Origin: Symbiodinium natans
Taxonomy: Eukaryota > Sar > Dinophyceae > Suessiales > Symbiodiniaceae
NCBI GenBank assembly: GCA_905221605.1
Contig: CAJNDS010000014.1
Span: 977,920 to 1,041,919, forward strand
DNA length: 64,000 nt
Direction of reading: 5' to 3'
Below, piece by piece: positions 10,830 through 20,305 of this stretch. Position 1 is the first letter of the stretch, and every line of letters begins with the position of its first letter. The notes beneath the pieces were generated by a model. That model ran no database searches and had not been told where the DNA came from. It saw only the letters and a list, made by a program, of their open reading frames with translations. The position numbers and the translations under genes were made by a program.

Positions 10830-13015
10830 GGCTGCTGCTGTGCTCCCCCCACTTGCCACATTCCGACATTGAACAATACTGGCACAGTTCAACCACGCAA
10901 TACTGGGCAGATGTTCAAAAGTCATAACAAGTAAACATGAAGGTGTTGAAGTACAGCACTCTTGGATCTGAAGCATTGTGAAATTCAGCTTTTGCAGTAG
11001 TTTTCACTATTTCCACCCCTTTTCAATGGGATGCAAAGTTTGATTTTAAAGTTTTTGATCCCAAATGACAAAGATTTTTTCCATATTTCAAACCGTGCTG
11101 TGTTTCATGAGTGGCTTTCGAAAGAAAAGTTTCAGATGTTTCAATGTGCAGAGCCCTGCTCATCATGATGATGCCTGCGGCTTTTTTGGCTGAGGCCTAA
11201 ACTCCTTAGGCAAGTCACCAGCCTTGCAGAGCACAGGAGGCCTAAACAGAGCAACGGCCAGCAAAACCACATGACAAACATTATGTTGGCACAGGCTAAG
11301 GCGCAGGGCACGCAACGGCGCAGGTCCTGCAAGTAAGAAACAGTCGTTGTTACGGAGCACGGACGCATGAATTTGCAAATTGCCGCTACTGGAGGCTGTC
11401 CTCCGTCTGGCCGCCGCGCCGTAGGTGTTGTCATTGTTGGAGGCGTTAAACTCTAGACAGGTAGTACGAGCTGACACTTTTTTTCACAGTTCTCGAACTT
11501 TCATTGGGCCAAAGTGCCTGGGCAAGCTGCCATGCCCCAAGCCATGAATGAGGCCGGGGCAGTTTGTGGTTGAAAGATCCTGGTTGGTTTGGTTTTGCCG
11601 ATGTGTGCAAATCTCTCGTGCCCAGGCAGGGCTTTTGAACTCCATGCCCTTGGAGGATCTCAAGGCTTGTTGGTTTGCGTGGTTTTGAGTGGATTGCCTT
11701 CAGTCGTGACAAAATGCATCGTTTCTTGCTGCGTGTGGCTGTAAGCATGCATGATTGGATTTCAATGTTTGGGTTGCAAAATCACGCTTCCTGCAGGTTA
11801 CCTGTGAGCGCTTGGAGCGCAGTTGCCAGGTGAGGGCAGCATGATGCTCGCAGTCACATGGTTGTTTTTTCGAAGCCAAGCATCTCCATTACAGTCATGT
11901 ACATCGGCGTGTATGTAGGCAGAATGAGATGTTTTGGGTCGTCAGCAATCCTGCGTTCCTACGGACTCTTCCTACGGACTCTTCGACAATCTGCCAATGC
12001 GTGGTAAGCGTTCAGGAGTCGTGCGTTGCACAGGACATGCGATCATTGCTTAGCGAGTTTGAAGAGGAGCAGGCCCGACATGTGTGCAGCTTTGTGTTCT
12101 GATTTCGACATGTTCGCGGGAAAGAGAAGGATGTTTATTCATGGCTTGCATGATACGGTGGTACAACACAGCAGCACAATTTAGACGTTGGCTTCGCGGG
12201 ATGTTTAGGTTACTCGAACGTCTCACCGTGCAGCTTCAGAGCAAACGTTGGGCTTGAAGAAAAGTGTGTTTTCTGCATCTGCATGAAGGCGATGCTTCGC
12301 CAAGAGCAAAATCGGCTGCACAAGCTGCCAAGCTTCATCAAGTTGGCAAGCGTTTAGACAGTTTCAACAATCATGAGTCATATAATGTCACCGAGTCCTT
12401 TTTCACCACCACCACCTTGCAACTTACTGGAACTGAGGCGTGTGGAGAAAGCGCAAAGGAAGGTCAAGGGCAGACAGGACCGGAGCCTTCGGTTGTGTAA
12501 ATATGCGTAGATGGCGGCGTCGAGAGTCGTGGATGCTTGCGATTTGTTCCTCAGACTTCAAACACCGCTTTCGTGGCCCCACTGTAGGAACGCTTTCTCG
12601 ACAACCTTTTGAATGACATGGAGCAGCTTGAGGCCATCATGGTTTCGAGAAGTTTCTGATTCTCTGATGGATTTCGGTCGGGGGCGCACCCACAGAATGT
12701 TTTGATGGCTGGATGTTTTTGTTTTTCAATATAAAGTTGCAATGGCTTATGTCACTGTCAACGGCGCGGTGGTGCTGAGTACTGTTACTTTGCAGGTGTC
12801 GAATTTGCTCTCGAGCATTTTCCGTGCGAAAGAAGAGCAAAAGGTCGACGTCTGAGGAGAGCGCATGATGCGGTTCTGCAGCTTCGGGTGGCCACTTTGA
12901 CCTGGAGAGCGTTACGAGTGCAGGAGGGAAGTTTGCGGGGTCAGCAGACAGTGGGCTCGCGTCAAGTGCGGGGGTCTTTGGCCCTCAATCCCGAAAGAAT
13001 GAGGAAGAAAAAAGG
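10830..13015. other. No supportable gene
   Basis: No frame stands out. 12264-12500 (plus, 78 codons) has mixed composition, but I see no splice support. A duplicated cctacggactctt occurs at about 11956-11982. Confidence 0.3.
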
Positions 13016-13019
13016 TAGA

Positions 13020-13023
13020 TGGA

Positions 13024-13055
<32 letters not shown>

Positions 13056-13107
13056 AAAAAAGAAGAAATAAAGACAGAAAGAAAGAAAGAAAGAAAGAAA
13101 TAAAGAG
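13020..13107. repeat. (AAAG)n microsatellite
   Basis: Two runs of GAAA/AAAG units are broken by aaaaaagaagaaataaagac. They are followed by impure GA/GAGC sequence up to about 13190 and a (TG)n run at 13195-13211. Confidence 0.95.
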
Positions 13108-14261
13108 AAAAACAACGAAATAAGACAAAAAGAGCGAGAGCGAGAGAGGGACAGAGTGAGAGAGAGGGCGAAAGAGAGCGCACTATGAGAGAGATGTGTG
13201 TGTGTGTGTGTGCGCTGAGAAGCGGTGCTGAGGCAAAGAGGCGCCGCTGGACTGCTGCCGAAAGCCAAGGCAACTGAAGCTCTCTCTGAATGTCTGAAGA
13301 TCTACCGGGATTCCGAACTCTTCCATGCGGTTCGGCTACTTTGGGTTTTATGAACAAGCTCAGCATTCAGTAACGGGACCAGACGGGTCCTTTCATGTCA
13401 TACAGCGTGCTTCACTGCTGCTCGGGCCAGGGAAAAGATAATTTTAAGGCTGAAAAGATTTTTGGGGACTGGCCTTCTTTGGACATGGCCCAGATCCCAA
13501 CCAATCCGATCAGCCATGTATTTCTGCTATGACACTGGCAAAGCCCCTATGACTCCTTCGGAACGCTCTACACCCGAATCTGAACTGGCGCATACTGTCG
13601 CTCCGGACCCGAGCCAGCTGTCTGAAAGCATCAGCGTACCTTCCGAGATGTGCGCCAGGTGGCAAGTCGACGGTGCAACAAAAGCTCCAGGAGCTTAGAC
13701 GTGCTGAGAAGCTTAGATGGCTATTGCTGGCTCATCTTGCTCTTGGAATAGTCGTTCTGAAGTCCAGGTCTTTGCATTAGTTCATGCCAATTGTGCAAAC
13801 AGAAGACGGATGTACGAGCCCAGCAGGACAACGATCTCTCTGGACCCTTTAGTGATGTCAACGCTGGGAACTCACCTTCCGGCGAACTGACAGATGTTTG
13901 CGCCTTTGCTGGGGCATGCTGTGGGGCTTATGTTTTGAGGTTGGGGTTTGAACACGCGATAGCAGCATGATGGATGGAAATTGGTCAAGCAGCGGACGGA
14001 AATGCGTGGCCCGACAGCACTCCACTCTGAACTCTTTGGCATATTTGGTTCATGTGCTTCCTGCTTCCTTTCAGCTCTCATGCTGTCAGCGGATCTCGGA
14101 ACAAATCTGACTGGTGAGGTCCAACTTTCTTGGGCCTTCGGTCTCCAGAAAGGTGGGTTCGGAGCTCAGCAACTCTTTCGATCAGCTTGTGCGAGAGAGC
14201 ATAGTCCAGAGGTGTGGCCACAGCCTGAAGAAGACAGCCAATGAACTCAGTTCTGTTCTGC

Positions 14262-14373
14262 AGGATGAAGCGTGCCGAGTTTGGCACCGAAGCAGCAGAG
14301 CTGCAGAAATGGGTGGTCCGCTCAGAAAGCTACGTGAAGTCTGAGCATCAGCAGGCTCAACAGACATGCAACG
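14262..14373 (+). CDS. Candidate coiled-coil exon
   Basis: After a possible acceptor (ttctgttctgcag) the plus strand reads AEFGTEAAELQKWVVRSESY and then VKSEHQQAQQ. Charge and Leu/Ala spacing suit a coiled coil. There is no further support, and the neighbouring frame is also open. Confidence 0.3.
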
Positions 14374-14617
14374 GCTGCATTCTCGTTCAGCAAACTGCTG
14401 GGGTATTGGATGCTTCCAATGTCACTCCATGGTCAAATGACCTCAGGCTTCATTGCCAGTGCATTGCATGCGTACTTGTCAGTGGCTTCAGGTTCGAGAG
14501 GTCATGTCAGGCGATCCGGTGGCTCGAAGCTGAGGGAGTGTGCAGATGACAGTGGGCCAGCCAATTTGTTAGCATGCTGCAGATGTCCTACAGTTTTCAG
14601 AGGGACATCAAGGGCTA

Positions 14618-15018
14618 CTGCTACTGCTACTGCTACTACTACTACTACAACAACTACTACTACTACTAGTCCTACTACTGCTACTCCTACTACTACTCCT
14701 ACTCCTGCTCCTACTCCTACTCCTACTACTACGACGACTACTACTACTACTACTACAACAACTACTGCTACTTCTGCTACTACTGCTACTACTGCTACTA
14801 GTGCTACTACTCCTACTACTACTACTACTACTACTACTACAACTACTGCTACTACTGCTACTACTGCTACTACTGCTACTACTGCTACTACTGCTACTCG
14901 TGCTACTACTCCTACTACTACTACTACTACTACTGCTACTACTGCTACTACTGCTACTACTGCTACTACTGCTACTACTGCTACTACTGCTACTGCTACT
15001 ATTGCTACTACTGCAACC

Positions 15019-15068
<50 letters not shown>
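14618..15068. repeat. TAC/TGC trinucleotide array with 9-bp higher order, ending in (ACG)n
   Basis: The array is built of CTA/ACT triplets. From about 14840 to 15015 a 9-bp unit ACTACTGCT dominates. At 15017-15068 it switches to a pure GAC/ACG run. All six frames are nearly stop-free, giving artefactual poly-Thr, poly-Leu and poly-Val frames. Confidence 0.95.
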
Positions 15069-15137
15069 TGCTTGTCTTGAACTTCTGTCACGACTTTTGC
15101 TACTCCTACAAACAGACAAACAACCTCGCCACTACAC

Positions 15138-15152
15138 GAACTACTACTACTG

Positions 15153-15199
<47 letters not shown>

Positions 15200-15470
15200 G
15201 CTGCTGCTGCTACTACTACTACTACTACTGCTACTACCACTACCACGACCACTACCACTACCACTACTGCTACTACTGCTACTACTGCTACTACTGCTAC
15301 TACTCCTACTACTACTACTACTGCTACTACTACTACTACTACTACTCCTACTACTCCTACTCTTCTGTCACTACCGCTACTACCACCACGACGACGACGA
15401 CTGCTACTACTACTACCACCACCACTACAACTATTCCTACTCCTGCTCCTGATCCTGATCCTGTACTCCT
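15138..15470. repeat. Second TAC/TGC trinucleotide array
   Basis: It is separated from the first array by about 70 bp of unique sequence (15069-15137). It contains TAC runs, ACCACT sub-blocks, the same ACTACTGCT unit and a CTCCTGAT tail at 15430-15480. Confidence 0.95.
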
Positions 15471-16566
15471 CCTACTCCTGACTGCGACTGCGACCTCGTT
15501 TTATATTTCTTTTTGACATGTTTTCCTCAGCAGGAACGAGTGGGAAGGCCGAGGCAGTATGCCACGTGTCGACTCCGTCCTTCCTACCTTCCTGTTCTTT
15601 TTTTTCCCTAAATAACTGGATTCCAGTTGTGCCCTGAACCCCGATGGGCGGGAAAGAGACCTTTCGTTCACCGGCCTCAGCGCCTTGCTCCACCAAGCTG
15701 CGCGTGCGCGTATGCGGGCTGCGGATTCTCGAGTTTGTTGAGCAGTTGTCGAAATTACGGTAGCTTCCTGGGATCGACAAATTCTTCTGGGTGCCTCTAC
15801 CCACGCGTTCAGGAGATGCGTCCCTGCACTCACAACCTGGATCAGTTGGTTCCAACCTAGTTTGGGACGCCCTGGGCACCGGGCACCGTTCTGTTGTAAG
15901 GCCGAGGCTGAAGCACTGCCCGACGCGATGTGGGCAGCGCAGCTAGCCTCGACCTCATTGCCCAATGGCTGTGCAAGGTTCCAGGCTTGCAGTTTACAAG
16001 GCTTTAAGAGGTTGGCTTGAAGTTACCCGGAGGTCTGTGTAGCACTCTTGCCAAGGCGCAAAAATTCTGATGCCAACATGCCTTGATCATGTGCCCGTAG
16101 GCGAAGAGAGCTGTGGAGTCTTCGTCGTCGTCTTAGCTGCTCATGGCCAGAGTTGAAGCAAGGTGGTCGAGATCTTTCTTGGGGTCTGAACTTTGCCACT
16201 AGACTCACGAAATCTGCTCTGTGACTGGCTTGCGCACTGAACTTTGTTGCCTGCAGCAAGGCCACAGAAGGCTCGCCACAGCCCATCGTCCAGTCCCAAA
16301 GCTCCAGGTGAGCTCGGGCTGGGCCATCAAGCCGTCTGTGGTAGTGGAATGCAGTGGATGTTTTGTTTTGCTCAGCCTGTGCAGAGCAAGGATCCCGTTT
16401 GCAGTGTTTGCACCTGAAGGACCTGGGATGGGCTTCTACACAGAGCCCGGGCACCGAGTGTTGTGATTCCGCGTCTCGCCCTTTTGGCAGAAAGACTGCT
16501 TGAGACCGCCCTTTTGGCAGGCAACCTAGCCCGACCGCGGTCATCAGGCATCAGGGCACCCGAGGA

Positions 16567-17115
16567 TTGTGTGCTGGTGCTCGACCGCGTGTGAAGCCAC
16601 GGTTATCGAGGGGAGGCATAAGGAAGTGGCATGAGGAAGCATCAGCAGATGCAGACCTCTCAGACCTGATAGGCCAGCCGTGCGAGCCCCACGGCCGGAT
16701 GGCGAGGTGGGATCTTCCATGCTTACTCAGTGTCAAGGGGGTCTTCTCGTTGCCAGAACCAGCCCCCAAAGCGATGCTAGTTCTGCACTTCACGGGGAGA
16801 ATGGAAGACAAACTTGGGGTGAGGGAGCGGAACGAAACCCACATCCCATGGCACATCGGTGAGTCAGTGTTTTGTGCACCACTTGTGCCGACCAGCATTG
16901 TCGCTCAGAGAGTGTTTGAGAGATTCTCTAGCGCAAGGTATTCGTTGCACGAGCATGACCAAAATCAGCCCGTGCTGGTATACAACCCTTGCACCAGATG
17001 TCACATCGCTGAGTACCGGTCCAGGCATCTCCTGAGCACAGTGGTGCCGAGGCCGTCGTTGTGGCAACTGATCTTCGCAGAATGTTTGCAGGCTTCATTG
17101 TATTGGTTCCTGTAG
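16567..17115 (+). CDS. Hypothetical protein, 182-codon open frame
   Basis: An uninterrupted plus frame of 182 codons. About one such frame is expected by chance in this window, so length is weak evidence. The composition is balanced, with stretches such as MEDKLGVRERNETHIPWHIG and a Cys pair in CTRCHIAEYRSRH. No domain, signal peptide or membrane segment is seen. The exon could be longer, since the frame lacks a convincing start context. The first codon is TGT/ATG-poor, and the call depends on an alternative start. Confidence 0.35.
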   Translation: MCAGARPRVKPRLSRGGIRKWHEEASADADLSDLIGQPCEPHGRMARWDLPCLLSVKGVFSLPEPAPKAMLVLHFTGRMEDKLGVRERNETHIPWHIGESVFCAPLVPTSIVAQRVFERFSSARYSLHEHDQNQPVLVYNPCTRCHIAEYRSRHLLSTVVPRPSLWQLIFAECLQASLYWFL

Positions 17116-17523
17116 ACGTTGTCACAGGGTTGACAAGCCATACTGATGGCGTTTAAAGATGGTCCTACTCCCTGCTGTTATTGGCTGTTGCTAGTGCTAC
17201 TGGCGGCATGCTGAGGGGGTTGTCGTAGGTGGCCAGAAAAGCACCACGAACGGGCACATCCTCCGGTGTGCAGGATCCCAGTCACTTCGACACTCTGGTT
17301 GGCCTCGTGAGCAATGTTGCGGGTGGTCGCCTTAAGAAGGAGACCGGAAGCAGCTGCTTGAAATATTTGGGAAGTATAAATTGCTGCTGCTTCCAGAGGT
17401 CCTCTGTGTAACCTATATACTGTTCAGTCGGGTAGAAGACATGCGGGGATATTTCGAGACTGCGAGCAGAACTGAGTGGGTGTGGGGATTCTCGCTTTCT
17501 CAGAAACCGTCAGAGGTCACCAG

Positions 17524-17610
17524 GTAGCCCAGCAGATGGAGAGAAGCTTCGAAGCAGCGCAGCACCTTGCGCAGCAGGCCAGCTCTCGAATTGAGGAGCT
17601 TCGCCTGTGC
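17524..17610 (+). CDS. Coiled-coil exon
   Basis: A CAG acceptor (gtcaccag at 17516-17523) is followed in frame by VAQQMERSFEAAQHLAQQAS and SRIEELRL. This is a clear heptad-like Ala/Gln/Glu/Leu helix. The donor is uncertain (around 17605-17615). It may belong with the basic exon at 17821-18138. Confidence 0.5.
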
Positions 17611-17820
17611 TCAGAATCCTTTTTGTCAGGCACGTGCTGCTTCCAAAGCGCGCATGGATGGCCGCGGCAGTTGGAGCCCTTGTCAACGGGAGGATCAGCA
17701 GCGAGTCGAAACGTTTCGCTTGCGATAGAGCGTGCTTCGTCATGTTAAGGGACGGTTGGCAATGAGAAGATGTCAAGAAGCTTTACGAAATGCCGTTCAT
17801 CATACGTTGAGAAATAATAG

Positions 17821-18138
17821 ATCCCTTGGCAAGCTCCACACATCTTTGAACTCCGGAAATTCGCCCAGGCGGGGCAGACATGCCCGCTGCCCCGACATTC
17901 TCCAGGCGACTGCAGGAGGCTGGCATCTGCCAAGCGCCCCCGAAAGAGTGCAAAGCGCAAACGAGTCTCCGTGCCAGCGCAACGAGTGCCAAGTGCTCTT
18001 TTGAGAGACGCAAGTGGTCATTCGGCAAGGCGGGTGCCGTCATCAACTTCTTCGCAGATTGGGCCACAGGCACCACCGGAACTGGCCGACATTGTACATT
18101 GTCGGCCATGCCAAAAAAGCCAACGAATCAGAATCTGA
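17821..18138 (+). CDS. Basic, NLS-like exon of unknown protein
   Basis: A 105-codon plus frame without ATG lies between TAG 17818-17820 and TGA 18136-18138. It reads APHIFELRKFAQAGQTC, then a basic cluster ASAKRPRKSAKRKRVSVPA, then a Ser/Pro-rich stretch and a Cys pair near the end (ELADIVHCRPCQKSQRIRI). The basic cluster resembles a bipartite nuclear localisation signal. Two competing plus frames are also open here, so the frame choice rests on composition. Confidence 0.4.
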   Translation: MPWQAPHIFELRKFAQAGQTCPLPRHSPGDCRRLASAKRPRKSAKRKRVSVPAQRVPSALLRDASGHSARRVPSSTSSQIGPQAPPELADIVHCRPCQKSQRIRI

Positions 18139-18385
18139 ATGTGGGCTTTGCCACTTCCGTTGCCGCTGCTTCTTGTATTCTCCTTGCAGGAAAAGAGGCC
18201 GAACTCTCGAGAGAGGGCGAGGCACTTGTTTTGAGCTGCAGACAATTCATACAGTTTTTGGAGTAGCAAGGCATCGCTTCCTGTTCACACACACAGAGTC
18301 TGCGCATGTGCGCTACTTGTACTGACTTGGTGTGGCAGGGCGAGGAAGTGCCTCGTGCTCAGGAAGCCCGTTAGGTCCATTAGTG

Positions 18386-18421
<36 letters not shown>
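18386..18421. repeat. (TG)n microsatellite
   Basis: An uninterrupted TG dinucleotide run of about 18 units. Confidence 0.97.
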
Positions 18422-18422
<1 letters not shown>

Positions 18423-18725
18423 CGACGAGGCCCTTGTTGGAGCAACGATTTCGAAGCTGCTTCTTCAGGTATCTTCCGAGACCTTTGCCTTCTGACAAGG
18501 ACTGTGAAGCAGAATGCCAGATTGCGAATCGTATCTCTCAAACTGCAAAGGGCTCCAAATCATCAGACTCCCGAACATTAAATCGAAGCCCAACCGCATC
18601 TGAAGTCGAAATCGGCTGCAGGGACACTGAAAGTAGTGTGGTAGTCTCCAAGTACTGCCGCTCCCCTCCAGGCGCAGGCGAGGCTAGGGGAGGCAGGGAG
18701 CGAGCCGGGTGCCCCAGTCAGGGCA

Positions 18726-18800
18726 AAGGGTTTAGGGTTTAGTGTTTAGGGTTAAGGGTTTAGGGTTAAGGGTTTAGGGTTTAGGGTTTAGGGCAAAGGG
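18726..18800 (+). repeat. Interstitial telomere-type array (TTTAGGG, G-strand)
   Basis: About ten TTTAGGG units, some as GTTAAGGG or TAGTG variants, flanked by GGGCAAAGGG on both sides. It is the first of three arrays within 400 bp. Confidence 0.9.
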
Positions 18801-18953
18801 CAGATGCTGGATTGCCAGGGCCAGGGATTAGGGGCCGGCGGAGCCAATATATGCTACTGATCGTCCTGAACTCGTGAGTCCCTCCACTGTGATGGACACC
18901 ACGACATACCATAACGTGCAGAAGGGTTGCCACAAAAATTGCTGCCTGCTGGG

Positions 18954-18978
18954 CCCCTAAACCCTAAACCCTAAACCC
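18954..18978 (-). repeat. Interstitial telomere-type array (CCCTAAA)
   Basis: Three units in the orientation opposite to the arrays on either side (18726-18800 and 19085-19119). Confidence 0.9.
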
Positions 18979-19084
18979 GGCTGTTATGGTCGCCTCACGC
19001 AGGCCTGGGAAGACTGGCCCCGTGAGTCGGGACGCACGGCGAGCCAAGTTCCAGGACACTGCAGGAAGATGTTGTAGAAGTATG

Positions 19085-19119
19085 TAGGGTTTAGGGTTTA
19101 GGGTTTAGGGCTTAGGGTA
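19085..19119 (+). repeat. Interstitial telomere-type array (TTTAGGG)
   Basis: Four to five units, the last changed to CTTAGGG. Confidence 0.9.
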
Positions 19120-19245
19120 GAAGTCATTAGCTGCGGCATTTGTCCCCGGCTGAGCGTCAGGAAGCGTTTTCCAGCTATTTGCAGCAGAAGGCTTGTCGGC
19201 AATGCACCCATCATAACAGGACTCTCTATCAAGCTGTACCATGAA

Positions 19246-19746
19246 GTGGAGCATTCCAATATGTTGCTGTGGCAGCTCTGTGCACAGGAACCAAGCGTAT
19301 GTAATTGGCTAGCTCATGTGGTATTCAGTAAATGGTGGGACCCAGAAGCCACATGTCTGGGGCCCTCCATTTCAAGGTTGGGGGTGGGGAGGATGCGGGG
19401 GGGGGGGGGCAAAGTATGGATTCAGGGAGTTGTGTTTCGGATTGACGCGGGGAATTCTTTGCTGTTCCGAGGTTTTCCGTGCGAAGCAGCAAGTCGAGTA
19501 GTTGGGGAGCCCCCTTGGCCCAGACATGACCGTCTAAAGCGGATTACACGGGCATCCACACCATCCACAACTGCACTCCAAACCTGGAGTTCAGCACCGT
19601 GGCCTCGGGTTCTGATTCGCCCCAGCATAGAGGTTGTACGCCAACTGGCAAAGACTTCAGAAAACACCAAATGCCGAATTCAGACACAACAAGCTTTGCC
19701 GCTGCTGCCTTTGTTGTCTAGATCGACAGTGGCAGCAGGCGCCTGA
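19246..19746 (+). CDS. Hypothetical open frame
   Basis: A 166-codon plus frame that crosses a 14-nt G-run near 19398-19409. The part after the G-run has balanced composition (for example RPSIEVVRQLAKTSENTKCR). There is no domain and no splice support. It may be chance. Confidence 0.25.
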   Translation: MEHSNMLLWQLCAQEPSVCNWLAHVVFSKWWDPEATCLGPSISRLGVGRMRGGGGKVWIQGVVFRIDAGNSLLFRGFPCEAASRVVGEPPWPRHDRLKRITRASTPSTTALQTWSSAPWPRVLIRPSIEVVRQLAKTSENTKCRIQTQQALPLLPLLSRSTVAAGA

Positions 19747-20145
19747 CCTACAATCACCGGAGAAGTCTGCGCCTTAAGACAAAGTACTGGGGTATGCGTG
19801 CCACTGGGTTTCTGTTCGTAGTTCGCATATGTTCGTATGGTGCATTTCCCGATGTCGTTTGAGATTGCGTGCGCCGCCAATATCGGTGGCCCCGCCGCGA
19901 GCCGCAGCGCCAGAGGAAGCATCTAAGCAGTTCTAAGCATCCGAAGTTGCCTTGCAGTTGCTGGTTGCGGTGTCTTCCCAGTATTCCAGTGTTTTTTTGC
20001 AATCGTTCTTGAAGGATCCAGAGCCCCCAACGCCGCCGCCGGCACCGCCTACCCGCGAGGTCGCACTGTCGGACTGCTGTCGGACTCCTGTCGGGCTTGG
20101 CTCGAGTCCATGAGTTGACCTGGGCTCTTTCTGATTCTTTCTCAG

Positions 20146-20247
20146 ATCAGTTGCGAGTTAAGGCGCCTTGCGTTCCGAATGCAGGCGTTGCTCCAGGAAG
20201 CCTTGCGGGCGGCAGAGGTGGAAGAAGAGGCGGCAAGCAGTGCTTGA
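20146..20247 (+). CDS. Last exon of a coiled-coil gene
   Basis: A strong acceptor (gattctttctcag, ending at 20145) opens a frame reading ISCELRRLAFRMQALLQEAL and RAAEVEEEAASSA. It ends at TGA 20245-20247, with no ATG needed. The predicted helix is acidic and Ala/Leu/Glu-rich. Only 58 bp separate its stop from the ATG of the repeat protein downstream. Such close head-to-tail spacing is typical of dinoflagellate unidirectional gene blocks. Confidence 0.6.
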   Translation: MSCELRRLAFRMQALLQEALRAAEVEEEAASSA

Positions 20248-20292
20248 AACGAGCTGACCTGCTTCCATTTTTGTGACGGTTCCTGAGTTTCG

Positions 20293-20305
20293 TTTCGCCT
20301 AGTCT
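20293..20305 (+). promoter_or_regulatory. Possible trans- or cis-splice acceptor before the repeat-protein ATG
   Basis: The T/C-rich stretch gtttcgtttcgcctag ends in AG three bases before the ATG at 20306. Dinoflagellate mRNAs receive a spliced leader at an AG close to the start codon, so this is a reasonable acceptor. The 45-bp gap above it contains TTTTTG but no TATA box. Confidence 0.35.

Noticed and set aside
12912-13366. Phe/Ser/Leu-rich minus frames, resembling membrane segments
   Set aside because: They are translations of the AAAG/GA microsatellite.
14410-15516. Very long poly-Thr, poly-Leu, poly-Val and Tyr/Cys open frames
   Set aside because: They are produced by the TAC/TGC array, which lacks stops in several frames on both strands. 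No flanking coding signal.
18726-19119. A true chromosome end or telomere fusion
   Set aside because: Arrays are short, alternate in orientation and have unique gene-containing sequence on both sides, so they are interstitial.
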